The notes under the pieces were generated by a model, which worked only from the letters and a program-made list of their open reading frames with translations, was not told the origin of the DNA and did not search any database. From Berberis thunbergii (Eukaryota; Streptophyta; Magnoliopsida; Ranunculales; Berberidaceae), in assembly GCA_003290165.1 (NCBI GenBank), contig QNQO01006214.1, positions 1-64,000 of the forward strand: 64,000 bases of DNA. The letters are read 5' to 3'. Position 1 is the first letter of the stretch. Every line of letters starts with the position of its first letter. Positions 10,947-24,272 of the stretch are shown one piece after another. The position numbers and the translations under genes were made by a program.

Positions 10947-13900
10947 TTAGGCTGTCGGAGTTCCCTCATTGTTCGTACCCCACTGTTCTTCAGATTCATT
11001 TCCATTAACAAGGATGGCGCCTTCAGCAGGATCGGCATCCACCATGACAGCTTCTTCTTGGCCCTCTTCATCATGTTCCACTTCGTCATGTCCCTCTTCT
11101 TCTCCATTCTCTTCTACTTCCTGAAACAAACAAACATATATAATCCCTAAGTCAACAGTAAACTTAATAATAAACTGAGAGAAGTTAGTAATAGGAACAG
11201 CTATACTTAAACCTAGTTCCTATTTGAACTACTGGGGAAAGGACAGAAACCGTCCTGTAGTTTGACAAGTACATTTAGGTAATTTCTTCATTAATATAAA
11301 GAATTTTATGCAGTCTGGTACGTTAAACATGCCGAATGTGGTTAGATTGTTGAAAGACAAAATACCTCGTGACCCAAATCTCCATTTTCAAGGGGTACCT
11401 CTTCCTCTTCAACTTTCATGTTTTTGAATGCTTCTACAAGGTTGACCGTTGATCTCCCGGCATAGTTTGGATACTCCGCTGCAGGAGGGTAACTACCTCT
11501 GCAAGGATGGAACAACGAATGAAACAAACTCTTCCGCACAAACATAGCGCTAAATTGCATATAGGAAATATATTTAAACTTCAAGGATACAACCACATCA
11601 AGGTTCCCAAAGTCTACAATTTGCTTATGGTTAGTGGTTACGTGTCTAATCATATGATTTGTTTAATTTCTACAGAATTTACATGAACATCAAGTTTTGA
11701 TCATGTGCAGTGTTCTTTTCCATTTCTTTTTAGGCAGCAGGGGTGCACATTATTTATTATAAAACATCCATATCGTGGAAGAACGCTCCAGTCAAGCATG
11801 ACAACGAATACCCATTCATATTCAGCAAAGTCATATAATAACTGGAAGCATCCCTACATGAACCAATTTGGTTTATATAGACGTTAAAAGGCACTTCATC
11901 GACAGCATAATATGTTGCATCCAAACCCATAAATTGCAGGATGTACCAATTTTGAACTGCTCAAACGATATTTGTGCAAATCACATTTTGACACCCAAAA
12001 AAAGACCCAAAGACAATCACTTTGCAAACTTTAAGGTCCAACATGCAGTAGTATTTATAATATCCTGGATGAAAGGGGGAAAAGGGAACTGCTGGTCTAC
12101 ATCACATATGAAAAGAACACAGAGTGTTGAGATGCATTCAATAGATTGCTCAACATTAATACCAATGCCAAAATAGTAAAAACATGATAGCATCAATATA
12201 AAAAAATCATCAGAGAGAGAGGGCGAGTAGAAAATAGACAACCATGTGACAAATACCTTGTCTCTGCAAATCTAGATTCAACAGCAAGAGCAACCTGCCA
12301 GTCCTCAAAGAGATTAGGATACTCTTCAGGATCGGCCAAGGATTCTGCAGCTTTCTGGTTGACCTGTCAAATGAATGACAAATCCAAGACAAGAATCTGA
12401 TAAGTCTAACAGAACTGGAATTGCAAAGAAGCATTCAATTTTTACGAATTTAACTAACAAGAACAGAATATGAACTACTAAGATTAAAGGCTAACAAACA
12501 AATAAGAAAAGAGTAAGCAACCTTATTAAGGTCTCTTCTCCATAATGCTACTATCTCGGAAACCTTGCTAGGAAGATAGGAACGTGCCATCAACGCAGCC
12601 TCAGGTATCCGGTTGCTGCATGACAAAACATCAGTAATGTATCATCCAATATAATCAGCACCATCTTTAAGCTGCAAAAGATGCAAAGCATGATCACATA
12701 TAGCATTTCAAGAATTACCTCTCCACCAATAATTGGAGGCATTCCTCTAGCTTTCCTAGCATGAATAAGCAAAGGAATGCAACATTGTTCTTCCCTTGCT
12801 CTTTTGCAAGAGATGCAAGTCGATTTATCCCATCTGCATCTCCAAGTGCAGAGTATAGAAGCAACATACCACTCAAGTCCATTGCATGCTGTAAACACTC
12901 CTCTGCCATCTCTAACTGCACCAAGAATGTTTGTTTCAAGTAAATGGTCATGCTTAGCTTCTATTAACTGAACCTGAAACTGCTAATTGCCAGGGATCGA
13001 AGAAAGTTGCAAATTGCCCAGGGGATCGCAGAAAGTAGAAATAACATTTAAATTTTGCTTCAATGGAAATTATGCAATACCCCACTAAGTAACGAATTTT
13101 TCTGTCATTACTGGTTTTATAAACTGTTTTGGCCTCTATTTTCTGTTTCGTTTTAACTAATAGCACTTCATCGTATATAAACAAGATACCTTTCCTGTAG
13201 ACATGGCTAACTCTCCCAACTGCTTCCATTTGGATTCACTTTGTACCTCTGAAGCTATTGACTGCAGAGAAAATAATGTTTTTCATCATAAAAAAGGAAA
13301 CTCTGAATACAATCGAAGGAAAAGGCGATTATGGAAAGAACTTTCAACCTATGACAATTAAAAAACTATTTGGCATTTTAAGGATGGCCAATGATTCTGA
13401 TCATCCACAGAAGATCTTACCTTGGCAACATCTAGTCTGCCAAGCTGTATAGCTAGATCAAACCTATAATTGGGATCAGTAGCAACTTCCAGTGCATCCT
13501 CCATCATACCACGGGACTCCAAGAAATGAGCAACACTGGCAACCAAAGGACATTTTCAAAAGAATATTCAGAGCCAATTATGACACGAAATTAAAAGCCT
13601 CAAAATAAAAATTAATAAAAAGATTAGAAAGATCCATACATTAATGTTCCCACACATTTGGTCATATCAATTCATTCCTCCCGCCACACACATTTTACAT
13701 CTAAACAAGGATGTTAACACGTGTATAATGTGTGGCAAGGTGATATCGAGAAGTTTTACACATTGTATTAGGAATTGGTAAACAGCTCCAAGAGGATTTA
13801 AAAATTTCCTTCTCATTCACTAGTAAGTGTTTCTAATGGTGCAGGAAAAGCGCTTATTAAATAAGCTCATCCTATTGAAAGGACACAATCAGCATGAATA

Positions 13901-16900
13901 TACCCCCTTTTTTTTATCTCAACCAGCATTGAAAGACAATACAAAGTAACTTGTATGGGTTGTACCTATTATGATGCTCCTTTGGGATTGATGGCAAAAC
14001 TTCACTCGCTCGTTCTAGGTCTCCTCGCATTACAAGGGTCTTGTACTCAATCAAACTGAGAAGAAGGGTGTATCCCATAACACTGCAGGGAGAGGAAGAA
14101 TGAATCAATAAGCATCACTAATCACAAGTAAAAGCACCCATCGGTTATTGATGGATCAAACCAACTCACTTAAATTCTTTGTCTATAAGATACACGCGAC
14201 TTTGACTGGTAAGATATCCCAACAAATACATAGGCCGGTCCAAGTGGAACATGGTGGTCACCTGAGAAATCATTTATATACCAAGATCAGTTGATGCCCA
14301 TGAGCATGGAGATATGAAGTTTCCTAAGCATAAGATTATAATCCTGTATACCTCACCACCAACACAGTAGTTCAGTCTCCAAGAGGAGTTATTGTAAATG
14401 AAACAGTCTCCCACCCACAGTCCAGTTCGGATCCGCTCATTAGTCTCGTGGAGAAGCTCAAAGGCATCCTCAACACCCTCCTCTTCTATTGGCTTTCCGC
14501 TATCCAGATAAGATGACACGACATCCCTCTGCAAAATTGATTATTCAACTTGTAATCCTAAAAACCTAATCTGACTACACGAGAGCTACTGAATGGAAAA
14601 GTTTTCACTAACTAAATAGACGAAAGCATTATCCGGGTTCAAAAAAACAAAACTCACATTGTACTTCAGGATGTAAAATGATGCATCGCTAGCAATTGCC
14701 ACTAAATCACCACTATCAGCCCAATAAAGATTCTGAAATAGTTAAGAAACAAAGGAATTAGAATCATCCACAATGTAGCTACTACCAGTCAAACCTTACC
14801 AAAATAAGCTGCATGTCAATCTCACTTTAACATTGACATCAATGCGACGAATCAATCTGCACTCAGCCCAGTCATAAAAGCAAATGAAGTCATTAGAGCA
14901 CATAGCCAGTAAGGTTCCTCCGAAAATACGCTCAGCAGAAAATGTTGGTCGTATGCTCTTCTTTTCCTGAAAGATGCCACTTTTGTTAAAGTCTGAAACA
15001 TTCATTACAAAATGATGAATAAGTTACATGTCTCAAATAGATCAATGGATAGTACATAACCAGCACTAAAACATTCAAAAAATTTTAGCAGAAAGGTTCC
15101 ATAAGACAGCAGAGAGAGTAACCAAAGGAGTAAACTCCTGCATCCAAGCCTTAGATTTCCAATTTCCAATTTTCTGAGAAAGGAATCAAACCTGAAAAGT
15201 TTTACTGAAAATCTTGACCCTTGATGTGCTTTCTCTGACTGCATATTCTCCATCAGATGACCACACAAATTCCAATGCAGACCCAAATGATCTGTTTCTC
15301 CATGCCAGTGCTGTATATATAATGTACTCACCATCCCCACAAACAACAACAAATCTTCCGTTGGGATTATGCCTTAAGCTCTGAAATTTAAGTTGGCAAA
15401 TAGGAAATGGGGAGGAAAGTGTCAGAATTATCTATAAAAAGGAAAAAGAAGCAAATTGCTGCAAGTGAAAAATATTGTATTCTTAAGCATAACAGATACA
15501 ACTTGCACCATAGACTGGTACATATATAGTCAAGCAATATATGATTGCCACATAACTAGTTCAAGTCACACATGCTAATGCATGTCTGTCATTAAAATGT
15601 ACAAGATGGATCACATATCATTAAACTCCCTCAAGGCCCTTTACACGAAGCCAAAACTTTTGACGGGGTTTCAAGATTTTTTCCTTTTAGTCTCTACAAG
15701 CAATGATCATCTTTGAGGAGTAGCCTAAACATGGTTGGTAGTCTTAGGAAAGTGTAATAAAAGATACCAAGCAGAAAAAGCTTGGTGGGAATCTTGTTGA
15801 TTTTTTAAGCTTCTCTGGTATCCACATTTTTCTTTTCAATTTCTTTGCTCTACAATATGTCCAAGAAGGAAAGCAATGGTTTACAGAATCCTGCACAGGA
15901 TCATGACATTACATTTGGTGAAGGGCCAGATGCTAGATTCAAGTTGATGTTCAATCATTCTCAAACTAACGATAAGGATTATGAGGATAAAATATCACAT
16001 TCTGGGGACCACAAGAGATTGTGCTCTATGCCAAATACCACCAAAGATATTATAGTTTGTCTGAAAATGCTTGGTGAAATAAAGTAAAAGAACTCGGATT
16101 GCAAAACGTGGAATATGTTGGTCCATTCAACCAAAGAAAAGTATATTGAATGCTTTTACAAAACATGGTACAAAAATTAACTCAAACAAACACTTTGAAC
16201 AAATTTTTAAAAATAACTGATTGGTGAGATGCATGTGCACCAATTGCAAGATGTTTCTGTGCAATTGCACTCCCTTTTAACCATTGTAAGAATAAGTCAT
16301 AACTTCTAAAAGATGTGTGAAAGTATTGCAGAGTTTGGGAAAGATTTTAAGTCAGGAATAAAAAGACCAATCCATAGAAAGGTTCTATGAGAGGTACCCA
16401 GCAAACCCTATCAAAGAACAGTGTGCAAGCCCTGAATTTCATGTTGGAAGAACCATTGCACTTTTCTTTTCTTTTTTACATTTAGTAGATTTGCAACAAA
16501 AATTTATTTTTTTGGAAACAAATATACTAGTTTCTAATGAATTTATACTAGCCCTGAATTTATTTTTTTGGAAACAAATATACTAGTTTTTTTGGAAACA
16601 AAGGACTACTCTTCAAAGTTCAACCATAATGAAATCGTCATCAAACTGATGGAGGTGATCATGTTAGCCTGTTGGAATTATTGTTTGTAAATCTTCACCT
16701 GAAATGTAGTTGATCGTGGCAGACTGAGACGGTGCAAAGTATAATGAAAACCACGACTAAAAAACAACCAAAAATACCACTGACTTCTAGTTCTACAAGC
16801 AACATACTCACACACCTGAGGATAAAGATCACAACTGCCCAATTCTTTCACTGCCAAAGGTAACCTTTCTCCATCAGTAACCTGAGAAGAAAAAGAGAAT

Positions 16901-19900
16901 ACCAATCTAATTATCTACTAAAGCAAACTAATCCTTTAACAAATAGATCCTTGTCAAGCAACAACAGACAAGAGCAAGTTCAGCTAGCCAAACCTCAAAA
17001 TCATTGCCCACGCTCTTGATGTTCACAGTTTGAATTTCATTATGTTTGGCCCAGATAATTTTTCCGCTGTTATCCATACTAGCAACTGGTTCTTCACGTC
17101 CAATCTTAATCATAATGGTTCCTTCATCATATCCAATTACAACCCTGAACACAAGACAAAATGAAAGATCATAATCAAATAAGTTACATGCATAACATAT
17201 ATGTATAGCTATTATCCTCTTTCACTTGTTCAGTTCTGATAAGATCAGTATGATTGGTGACAAAAAGGCCACACTCACATGTATATGAAATTAGGAGTTA
17301 AGAATCAAATCTTCAAGTAACTTTTAACCCATGAAGAAAACAAACTGATTTATGTACCAACAAAGATAACAAGAAGATAATCAGTACCTGCGTGAACCTT
17401 TCATGTAACCAACAGCCCAAACACGCTCCAGCCCATAATTCAACGTGTTCTCAAGCCTGGAAATTTATCAATATGAATGAGAAACCATGTTAATGGGACT
17501 ATAAATGTATTTGCTACTTGACACTGACGAGAGATGGTAGAAAATGAGAAATACTGAAAATAAAATCCAGCGTTACATAAAAACTAAAAGATGTTGAAAC
17601 AGAAAGATCTAACAACTTGCGACGAGCGCTTTTATTAAGCATTATCCAGAGATAATCGACTCCCATAAAGGAAGGTCATAACTCATAAGGTGTTAAAATA
17701 ACCTATTTTGTTGTCGCAGGTGTCTCTATTTTAATCTCGTAATTTTCTCTGTCCAAAAAATCCCACATAATATCCAAAAGTTAAGTTACTTTCCCCAAAG
17801 TTTGATGTACTTTATTTGCTATTCACCAAGTCCCAATGGCTAAGCATGGAAACTAGTTGTGACGAGCAAATACAAAGTTTGAAAATGGCTTCAATGAGCT
17901 CATCCATCTCTATATAGACATATAGCTACAGTGCTTCCCAATCCATCCAAACTTGCAACTTATGAATAACATCTCTTAATTCCGTACAATTTCAATTTGA
18001 CTTGATTGATTGAACTGCTATTTCTTGTTATAGAACACCTCAACTGCTATTATACAAACCACGTTTGAAAGCACTCCAAAGAGAAGGTAACCAACTCAAC
18101 TGGATTTCAACATTAATAGAGTGAAGGGCACAAACTTGGATGATGAAGACCGAAAAGCTAGACCCATTTTTTAAATTTGAATTAAGGCAGGTTAGACTCG
18201 CATCTGAAAACCCCAACCACCTTTATTCACGAACTAGCAGCCATTTCCGGATGGTTTCATTGAGATCCGGAAAGGCTGGAAAATCTTCGCTGCCAAATAT
18301 GGAACATCTCCTATGGATTGGTATACAATGTGCATTTTTTCAAATGTCATTCCACTGCAATTAAATTAATTAAAATGAAGCAAGGTGGTGAACAAAAATA
18401 CTACATCAGATGCTGACCCTACTCCCCCTCCCATAAACATTTTTATTCTCTCATTTAAGCAGGCCTAGTCCTGTAGGAGCATGATCCTCTACTTCCTTTG
18501 CTATAATGAATTCTAACACTTTCTTGGTAGACTCCATCACTTCAGAAGCTTCAAAGCTGGATGGGGAAGAAGCAATTCAGCAGGTGGCTCCTCTTCCACC
18601 ATCTTTAACCATCATTTTGAATTCTTGGCGTCCACTATCTTCTTCCATGCTCTGGCGACTACAAAGAACATGCATTTGAAACTCTCATGAGGGTTGCTCT
18701 TTGGGAAGATATCACAAAGCACAAGCAATTTCTTTAACACCACATCCGGTTTGAAGCCCATAAAGGAAATAGGATTCTATTTTGTAACATCACTGGTTGG
18801 GTGTCTCCATTGAAGCAATCATTTTCAGACCTCTAGATATCTCCAGTAACAAGATGGGCACAGCTACAGACTATTTTAACAGGGAGAACTGTCATCAAGC
18901 TTGGAGCCTGCACTTCAGATGAAGGTTTCATGGTTTGAACTGTACCATCTACAGCTTAAACCTATCCCACATGATGATAATGAAGATATCTGGAAATGGA
19001 AAGATACACCTTTTGTCTTCCAGGAAAATGATGCAAATTTATCTCGCCGCAACCCACTCCTCCAAGAGCTTGCATTTTTCTTTGGATTGTGTGCACGACA
19101 GAGTCCTCACTGATGATGTCAGAAGAGGCTTACAAATCCCAAACAGGTGCTTTAAGTGTCAAGCCAAAAAATCTATTGATAGTGTTCATAACTTTGTCCA
19201 TCTTTTGTGCAAGTTTGGTCCAAAATTTTTGCAGGGTCTGGAACCTCTCTAGCTGGGCTAAATTTTTTTCTTGAGATGATTTAGAATTCGCAAAATAGTC
19301 AAGAGTTTCATTCTTGAGAAAGACTCATTCACATGGGGACTCGGATACTTTGGAAAAAAAAAAGAAGGAAATAGTGATACAACTGGAGCACTTGGTGACT
19401 GAGATGCTCAATGATGTGTCGTCTTCTTTTCCAAATCTTCCCAAATATCAAACATGATCAGCAATGTAACTTTCCCCCTATTTTCGCCTATTCTACAATT
19501 TCTCTTCAATTTTTCAATATGATTAATCCTATCCTACTAGTATTTGAATATATATATTATTCAAGAGTGTTTCAGTAACTTGTAGAAAGTTGCAGTGACC
19601 AAATATTTTCTAGAATGGAACTAGTTCATGATTTATCCTGCCAAGTTATTTGTTTCAGATATCTTGGTTGTTGAAGCCTAATGTTGTTGTCTTGAGCTCC
19701 ACTATCACAGCATATAGTGTATATTTTGAATACGATGCTGAGTTAAATTTTTTTGACAAAACGAATACATTACAAGACTTTTTATAGTCACGCTAATTGA
19801 CCTCAGGGTTAATCAGCGAGAACACCTTAACTCAGGCAATCACATCTATTATCTTACAATAATCACTGAACGCACTTATCATAGCAAAACTCTTGCAAGT

Positions 19901-22871
19901 AAGTTGAACTGCAAAAAATACTAAAGCAACATTTCTAAACATAAACAGTCAACTTGAGTTACGCCAAAGTTAGGTGAGCATATGGAATAACAAGGAAATC
20001 CAAGTGTTGATTTTTCATCAAAGTTATATATGCAAAAACTATTGAGTATTGAACACTTTTGAATTGATTAAATTCAAAACTGATTAGAACAGAGTAAAGG
20101 ATTACCTGTAGGTGGTGGCATGCCATATGCGAACAGTTCCATCTTCAGAACCCGTAATTATAATTGGAAGTTCAGGATGAAAACAGACAGCAGAAACATT
20201 GTGTGTATGGCCTTCTAGTGTCTGAATACAACTTTTGGTTTGGTAATCCCAAACCTGGCTCCCCAAAATTCAAAAATACCAAAATATCAATCTACAATCC
20301 ACAGATTCCACACAAATAAAAGAACAAAATTCAGCAGCCAACTGGATAACAGACCTTAGCAGTGTGATCATCGGACCCAGTAATTAGATACGGCCTATCA
20401 CCACCAGTGAAGTAATCCACACAATTAACCCCTTTCAAATGAGCGTCCAAAGTAAAATTTGGGTCGGGGGAGCCAAGATTCCAAATCTAGAAACAGAAAA
20501 TTTCACAGACCGGTCATGAGATTAACATATTGCAGTATTCCAAACAAAAGGGGGAGACTGCACTAAAATAGCAACACATTAATCATACCTTTATGGTACG
20601 ATCAAGAGAAGCACTTGCAAATGTGTTGGTGTCTTTTGGATTGAACGTCACTTGCATCACATAGTGCGAGTGCCCCTCAAAAATCTGAGTACACATCCAA
20701 CCTTTATCCCAATCCCACAGCTTGATAAGCATGTCATCAGATGATGACAACACATATGGAAGGGTTGGATGAACAGCAACACATCTAATGTAGTCTGTAT
20801 GTGCTTCAAAAACTTTGACCTTATCCATTGTATTGTAATTGTACACACGGATAAACATGTCATCCGCTCCAGCAACAACCCATTGCTTACGTGCTATAAA
20901 TTTTGCTGATCGGACTGCAAATAGCCAAATACAATAAAATAAGTTAATCATAATGGAAACCTGAAAAGAATAGAGATTGTGCCAGTAAATATGCATAATT
21001 TACCTGGTAATTCAGTGACCTCAAAAGATTTCACCATGGTCTGCAATAAGATTAAGAAAAAATCTTAATAAGCACTAGACAAAACCAGTGGCAGGGAAGC
21101 AAGATATTTAAACAATTCAAACCTTTTTAGCTTACAAAATATCCTCACAAGGAATAGACCACCTAATAGGATGGATCACAAAATTATTAAGAAAGTAATG
21201 TTATGAGATGTTTCAATTGGTTAAACCAAAAATGGATCCTAAGGATCATCTAACCTATGAATTTACCAAAGTGGTAGTAGGAACTGTCGCCAACATGAAT
21301 TGAAGTTTTTGTTGTTTTATATTTAGGTTGGAACTTTTTCAGAGTCGTCTTACAATAGCAATCAGAAAGGTGCCATTCAGAGTACGTGTTTCAAGCCTTA
21401 AGCATTTATGAACTTGTATGATTCTTAGGCATTGGATGTAAAAGGTCAAGGCCTTTATGCTAATTCAAGGCATACAGAAGAACCTATATTTTTTACTCTA
21501 CAACAATTCAACTTTCTGTGCATTATATGACATATCATATTGTTCTAAAAGCTTTATTAAATAAGACTTTATAATATCATTTCTTTTTAGGTTAAGACCT
21601 ATGTAACAACGACATGTACACGGGTATCGGTATCCAAAGCGGACACAAGGTATCAGACACATTGGTAAAAAACACATACGGGATATGTTGGGGACACGCC
21701 TAACATTTTAGTATTATCTACTTTTTCAATTGCTACCCATGTTTTACTAACTTGTCATAATTTTGTGAGTTGTTGATCTAAGCATGATTCAAAGTGGATA
21801 TCCGTGAGTATTGATACGAGTATTCAACTATGTATCGACACCTTTTTTTTCGTAGAAATAGTGTCATTGTTACATAGATTAAGACATGATGGAAAGAGCA
21901 ACATCAATTGTCAAAAGATATATTCTCCATGCTTAAGGAATACGAGTATTCACAGTTGTTGAATTAAGTGGCTGACTAACATGGCAGTCCAAATTGTGAC
22001 AATGCTGCAAAGATGAGGATCGCCGAGACTATCAAAAGGGGCACATTATGTACCATTGCCTTCGAAAACACACGAGGCTAGTTATTATCTATGTTTGTGA
22101 GCGGCTGTAAGGGTCTCTTGAATTGATTTTTCCAACAACGAAATGGGAACGTTTAACCATAATTTAAACAAACAGAGCATTCAAACTCAATACATCTCAA
22201 TAACACATATTTTAAAGCAACAAAAACGCACCAAAGATAGCAACATTTTTCGGTTACCTGGGTCTGGTAGTTCCAGATGCAGACACTTCCTGAATAAAGA
22301 CTCGCAAGAAGCCTGCACGAACAAACATTTATCGTAAAGTACACATCACAAACTAGTAATGCTCTACAGAAATGTGAATCAATCACTAAAATTACTGTTA
22401 ATTACCATGGCTCCCTGGGATGTAGATCCACTGATTTCACTCTTTCAGATCTTTGAGCGAGCTTTCTCTGATCCACCAACCAAACACAATCAGCAAACTC
22501 AAAACACATAAATTACACAACCAAAAGATCTAAACCAACAAATGAACCAAATTTCGAACAATTTTAACAAACACAGTACCTTGATTTCCAATCTGAGAGG
22601 CTGTACCATTGCCAACAAGAAACACACACGAGAATCAAGAAAACCAGATCAATATTCAGTATCAATAAATCCTCACTAAAAACCTAGATCTTACACAAAT
22701 CTACAAAACTGAGTCCAATTTCAATTCAAAAACTCCACAACTGATCGATTTCGTCGAAAATTTGAAACAATTCAAACTCATAAACTCAAACCGAAGCAAA
22801 ACCTCATCAGATCTAATGGAGTTTCGAGTGTTGAGAGATTCAAATATAAGGAGGTCGTCGGACCCTACCAT
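10947..22871 (-). CDS. COPB2: Coatomer subunit beta' (beta'-COP), 24 coding exons
   Basis: Beta'-COP is part of the COPI coat on Golgi-to-ER vesicles; its WD40 propellers bind dilysine cargo tails. I could splice the gene completely. Exons (plus coordinates): 22869-22871, 22580-22600, 22406-22467, 22258-22312, 21004-21040, 20589-20914, 20355-20486, 20106-20254, 17388-17456, 16994-17144, 16816-16881, 15192-15380, 14826-14966, 14658-14732, 14352-14528, 14170-14261, 13966-14082, 13421-13535, 13200-area exon 13190-13261, 12719-12915, 12522-12615, 12257-12363, 11366-11498 and 10947-11120. All junctions are GT-AG, phases agree, and the sum is 2,754 nt (917 codons plus stop), the normal family length. 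Landmarks are [20 protein letters not shown], the WD repeats ([40 protein letters not shown]), [15 protein letters not shown], the alpha-solenoid part ([38 protein letters not shown]) and an acidic tail. An upstream in-frame ATG at 22607-22609 is skipped by splicing. Confidence 0.97.
15845..16087 (+). other. Unrecognised 80-codon open frame inside COPB2 intron
   Basis: The frame reads [20 protein letters not shown] followed by further non-repetitive, charged sequence and ends LKMLGEIK. Its composition looks protein-like compared with the surrounding intron, and it is antisense to COPB2. I do not recognise a family. It may be a captured gene fragment, a decayed transposon piece or chance. Confidence 0.25.
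16500..16605. repeat. Short intronic direct repeats
   Basis: The phrase tttttttggaaacaaatata occurs near 16506 and again near 16563, with a shortened third copy near 16588. The word gccctgaattt precedes the second copy and also occurs at 16431. This looks like replication slippage in a COPB2 intron. Confidence 0.6.
18780..19260 (+). mobile_element. LINE (L1-type) ORF2 3' remnant in COPB2 intron
   Basis: Broken frames on the plus strand resemble the end of plant LINE ORF2. They include the post-RT segment ([19 protein letters not shown]) and the zinc-binding zf-RVT motif ([20 protein letters not shown] followed by CQAKKS and [12 protein letters not shown], a C-x2-C...H...H/C pattern). The pieces lie in different frames and contain stops, so the copy is dead. 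It sits in the 2.6-kb intron 17457-20105, antisense to COPB2, and probably explains why that intron is long. No poly(A) tail or TSD was found. Confidence 0.65.
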
Positions 22872-23294
22872 TTTCGCGGCTGAAGGACTAGAAACTGATC
22901 TTAATCAATGGAGATGCCACCGCGAGACGCAGATCAGCGATCGATCGAGAACCCTAGAAATCGAGATCACAGCGAGCGAGAGAGAGAGAGTGGAAGAAGA
23001 GGGAGGTTATTTGCATTTGTAGAGAGAAAACAGTCGATATTGGCTTTGTAGTCGAAGGAAAATTTAGCGGTTTATTTACGGTGTTGCCACTGTGGGAAGA
23101 AGGCTTGGAGAGCAATCAACACCGTTGAAAGGAGCATCCGACGTGTTAGTTTTAAAGATTACACTTGGGTTTATAGATCTACGCTTTATATTGGTTGGAT
23201 TACATCATATATCTGCGAGAGTTGAATTGAAATTTCTTTACCCAAAATTGAGAAGCAAATGCGTAGGAAGAATCATACTACGTCCCATTATATT
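22872..23294 (-). promoter_or_regulatory. COPB2 5' UTR and proximal promoter
   Basis: Between the COPB2 start codon and the Pack-MULE there are 423 bp. A GA repeat (about 22975-22993) and a pyrimidine-rich minus strand mark the probable 5' UTR. No TATA box is assigned with confidence. The Pack-MULE inserted at the upstream edge, so it may replace or add regulatory sequence. Confidence 0.45.
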
Positions 23295-23381
23295 GAACAA
23301 TTCTACACGGCACGCCCGTGGTCCGGACCCTCCCAGGCACGTGCCATAGGGAGGGTGTTTGGCACGTGAACCCAACTCCTC
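23295..23381 (+). repeat. Pack-MULE left TIR
   Basis: About 87 bp, inverted relative to 24273-24359. It contains the G-box-like CACGTG core twice (in ggcacgtgcc and ggcacgtgaa). Mismatches to the right TIR are at the 18th base and near base 60. Confidence 0.88.
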
Positions 23382-23505
23382 AGACCTCAGAGCCTCCTCC
23401 TCTACAAAGGACTCCTCAGACCTCAGAGCCTCCTCATCCTCCTCCTCTACGAACGATCGACCCTCAAACCTCAGAGCCTCCTCCTCCTCTACGAAGGCGA
23501 TTCGT
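23372..23505 (+). repeat. Three CT-rich subrepeats inside the Pack-MULE
   Basis: Three imperfect copies of a 35-48 bp unit with the core cctcagagcctcctcctct. They lie between the left TIR and the captured response-regulator 5' UTR, where MULEs often carry subterminal repeats. Confidence 0.7.
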
Positions 23506-23680
23506 CATTAAAAGCTTTTGTTCTTGTTCATGTTCACTATCTGTCTGTCTCTATTATGCTTCTCTTCTCCAGTTCTCTGAGCTTGATTGGGTTTGGGGTG
23601 TTGTAAAGTTGTAAACTTGCAAGGTTTTTTGAGCTCTTTGGGTTGTTTTCTTTCTGGGTTTTGGAGATTATTGGCTAAAA

Positions 23681-23828
23681 ATGACTGTGGAGGAAGTTCA
23701 AAGAACTACTGGTGATGATGAATCAAAGAGGGACAACTTCCCTGTGGGGATGCGAGTTATTGCTGTTGATGATGATGTCACCTGTCTCAAAGTCCTGGAG
23801 GGTCTCCTTTGGAGATGCCAATATCATG
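23681..23828 (+). pseudogene. Captured exon 1 of a type-B response regulator (ARR)
   Basis: Type-B ARRs are cytokinin-signalling transcription factors with an N-terminal receiver and a Myb-like GARP domain. This frame starts MTVEEVQRTTGDDESKRDNF and continues FPVGMRVIAVDDDVTCLKVL and LLWRCQYH, matching the conserved receiver start including the DD acidic pair. It stops at a splice donor (CAT G|gttag) in phase 1, the usual exon-1 end of this family. No downstream exon (phospho-Asp segment, K, GARP domain) occurs in the following 7 kb. A complete receiver is therefore impossible; it is a transduplicated fragment inside the Pack-MULE, preceded by a plausible 5' UTR. Confidence 0.85.
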
Positions 23829-24272
23829 GTTAGTGGACCTTCTTTGCTTATTTGATTGATTTCATATGCTTTGTTTGGATTTTGAGTGTTTTTTATGATT
23901 GGGTTTTGTTGATTTGACAAAAATTGTTCATTTGGGTTCAAAACTGATTATTTTTAGCTCGTTTTGATTTGAATTCATCGATTACTTGGTTCAATTTCAA
24001 TTGGGTATTTGAGATTTTGTTTGATCTAAGCAGAACTTTGACAGAATTGTATGACCCCCTTTGAGATTTCATAGTTTCATGGTTGTAATGTAGTGGTTTG
24101 ATATCTGTTTGACCTTCATCTTTGCAAGGATTTGGATCCTTTTCATGTCACCCCAGATCAGGATTTTAATTGTTGCGCAGGAGGAGCAGGACATGGAGCT
24201 TGCCAAAGAGGAAGAAAGAGCTTGCGCAGGAGGAAAGAGTATCAAAGAACCTAAGAGCTTCTTGCGGGAGCC

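Noticed and set aside
11705..12176. Plus-strand ORFs over COPB2 introns and exons
   Set aside because: No recognisable product, and they overlap verified COPB2 exons and splice sites in the opposite strand.
22580..22609. COPB2 start at the ATG at 22607-22609 ([10 protein letters not shown])
   Set aside because: A CAG acceptor directly before CCTCTCAG and an ATG|GTAGGG donor at 22869 give the canonical MPLRLEIK start.
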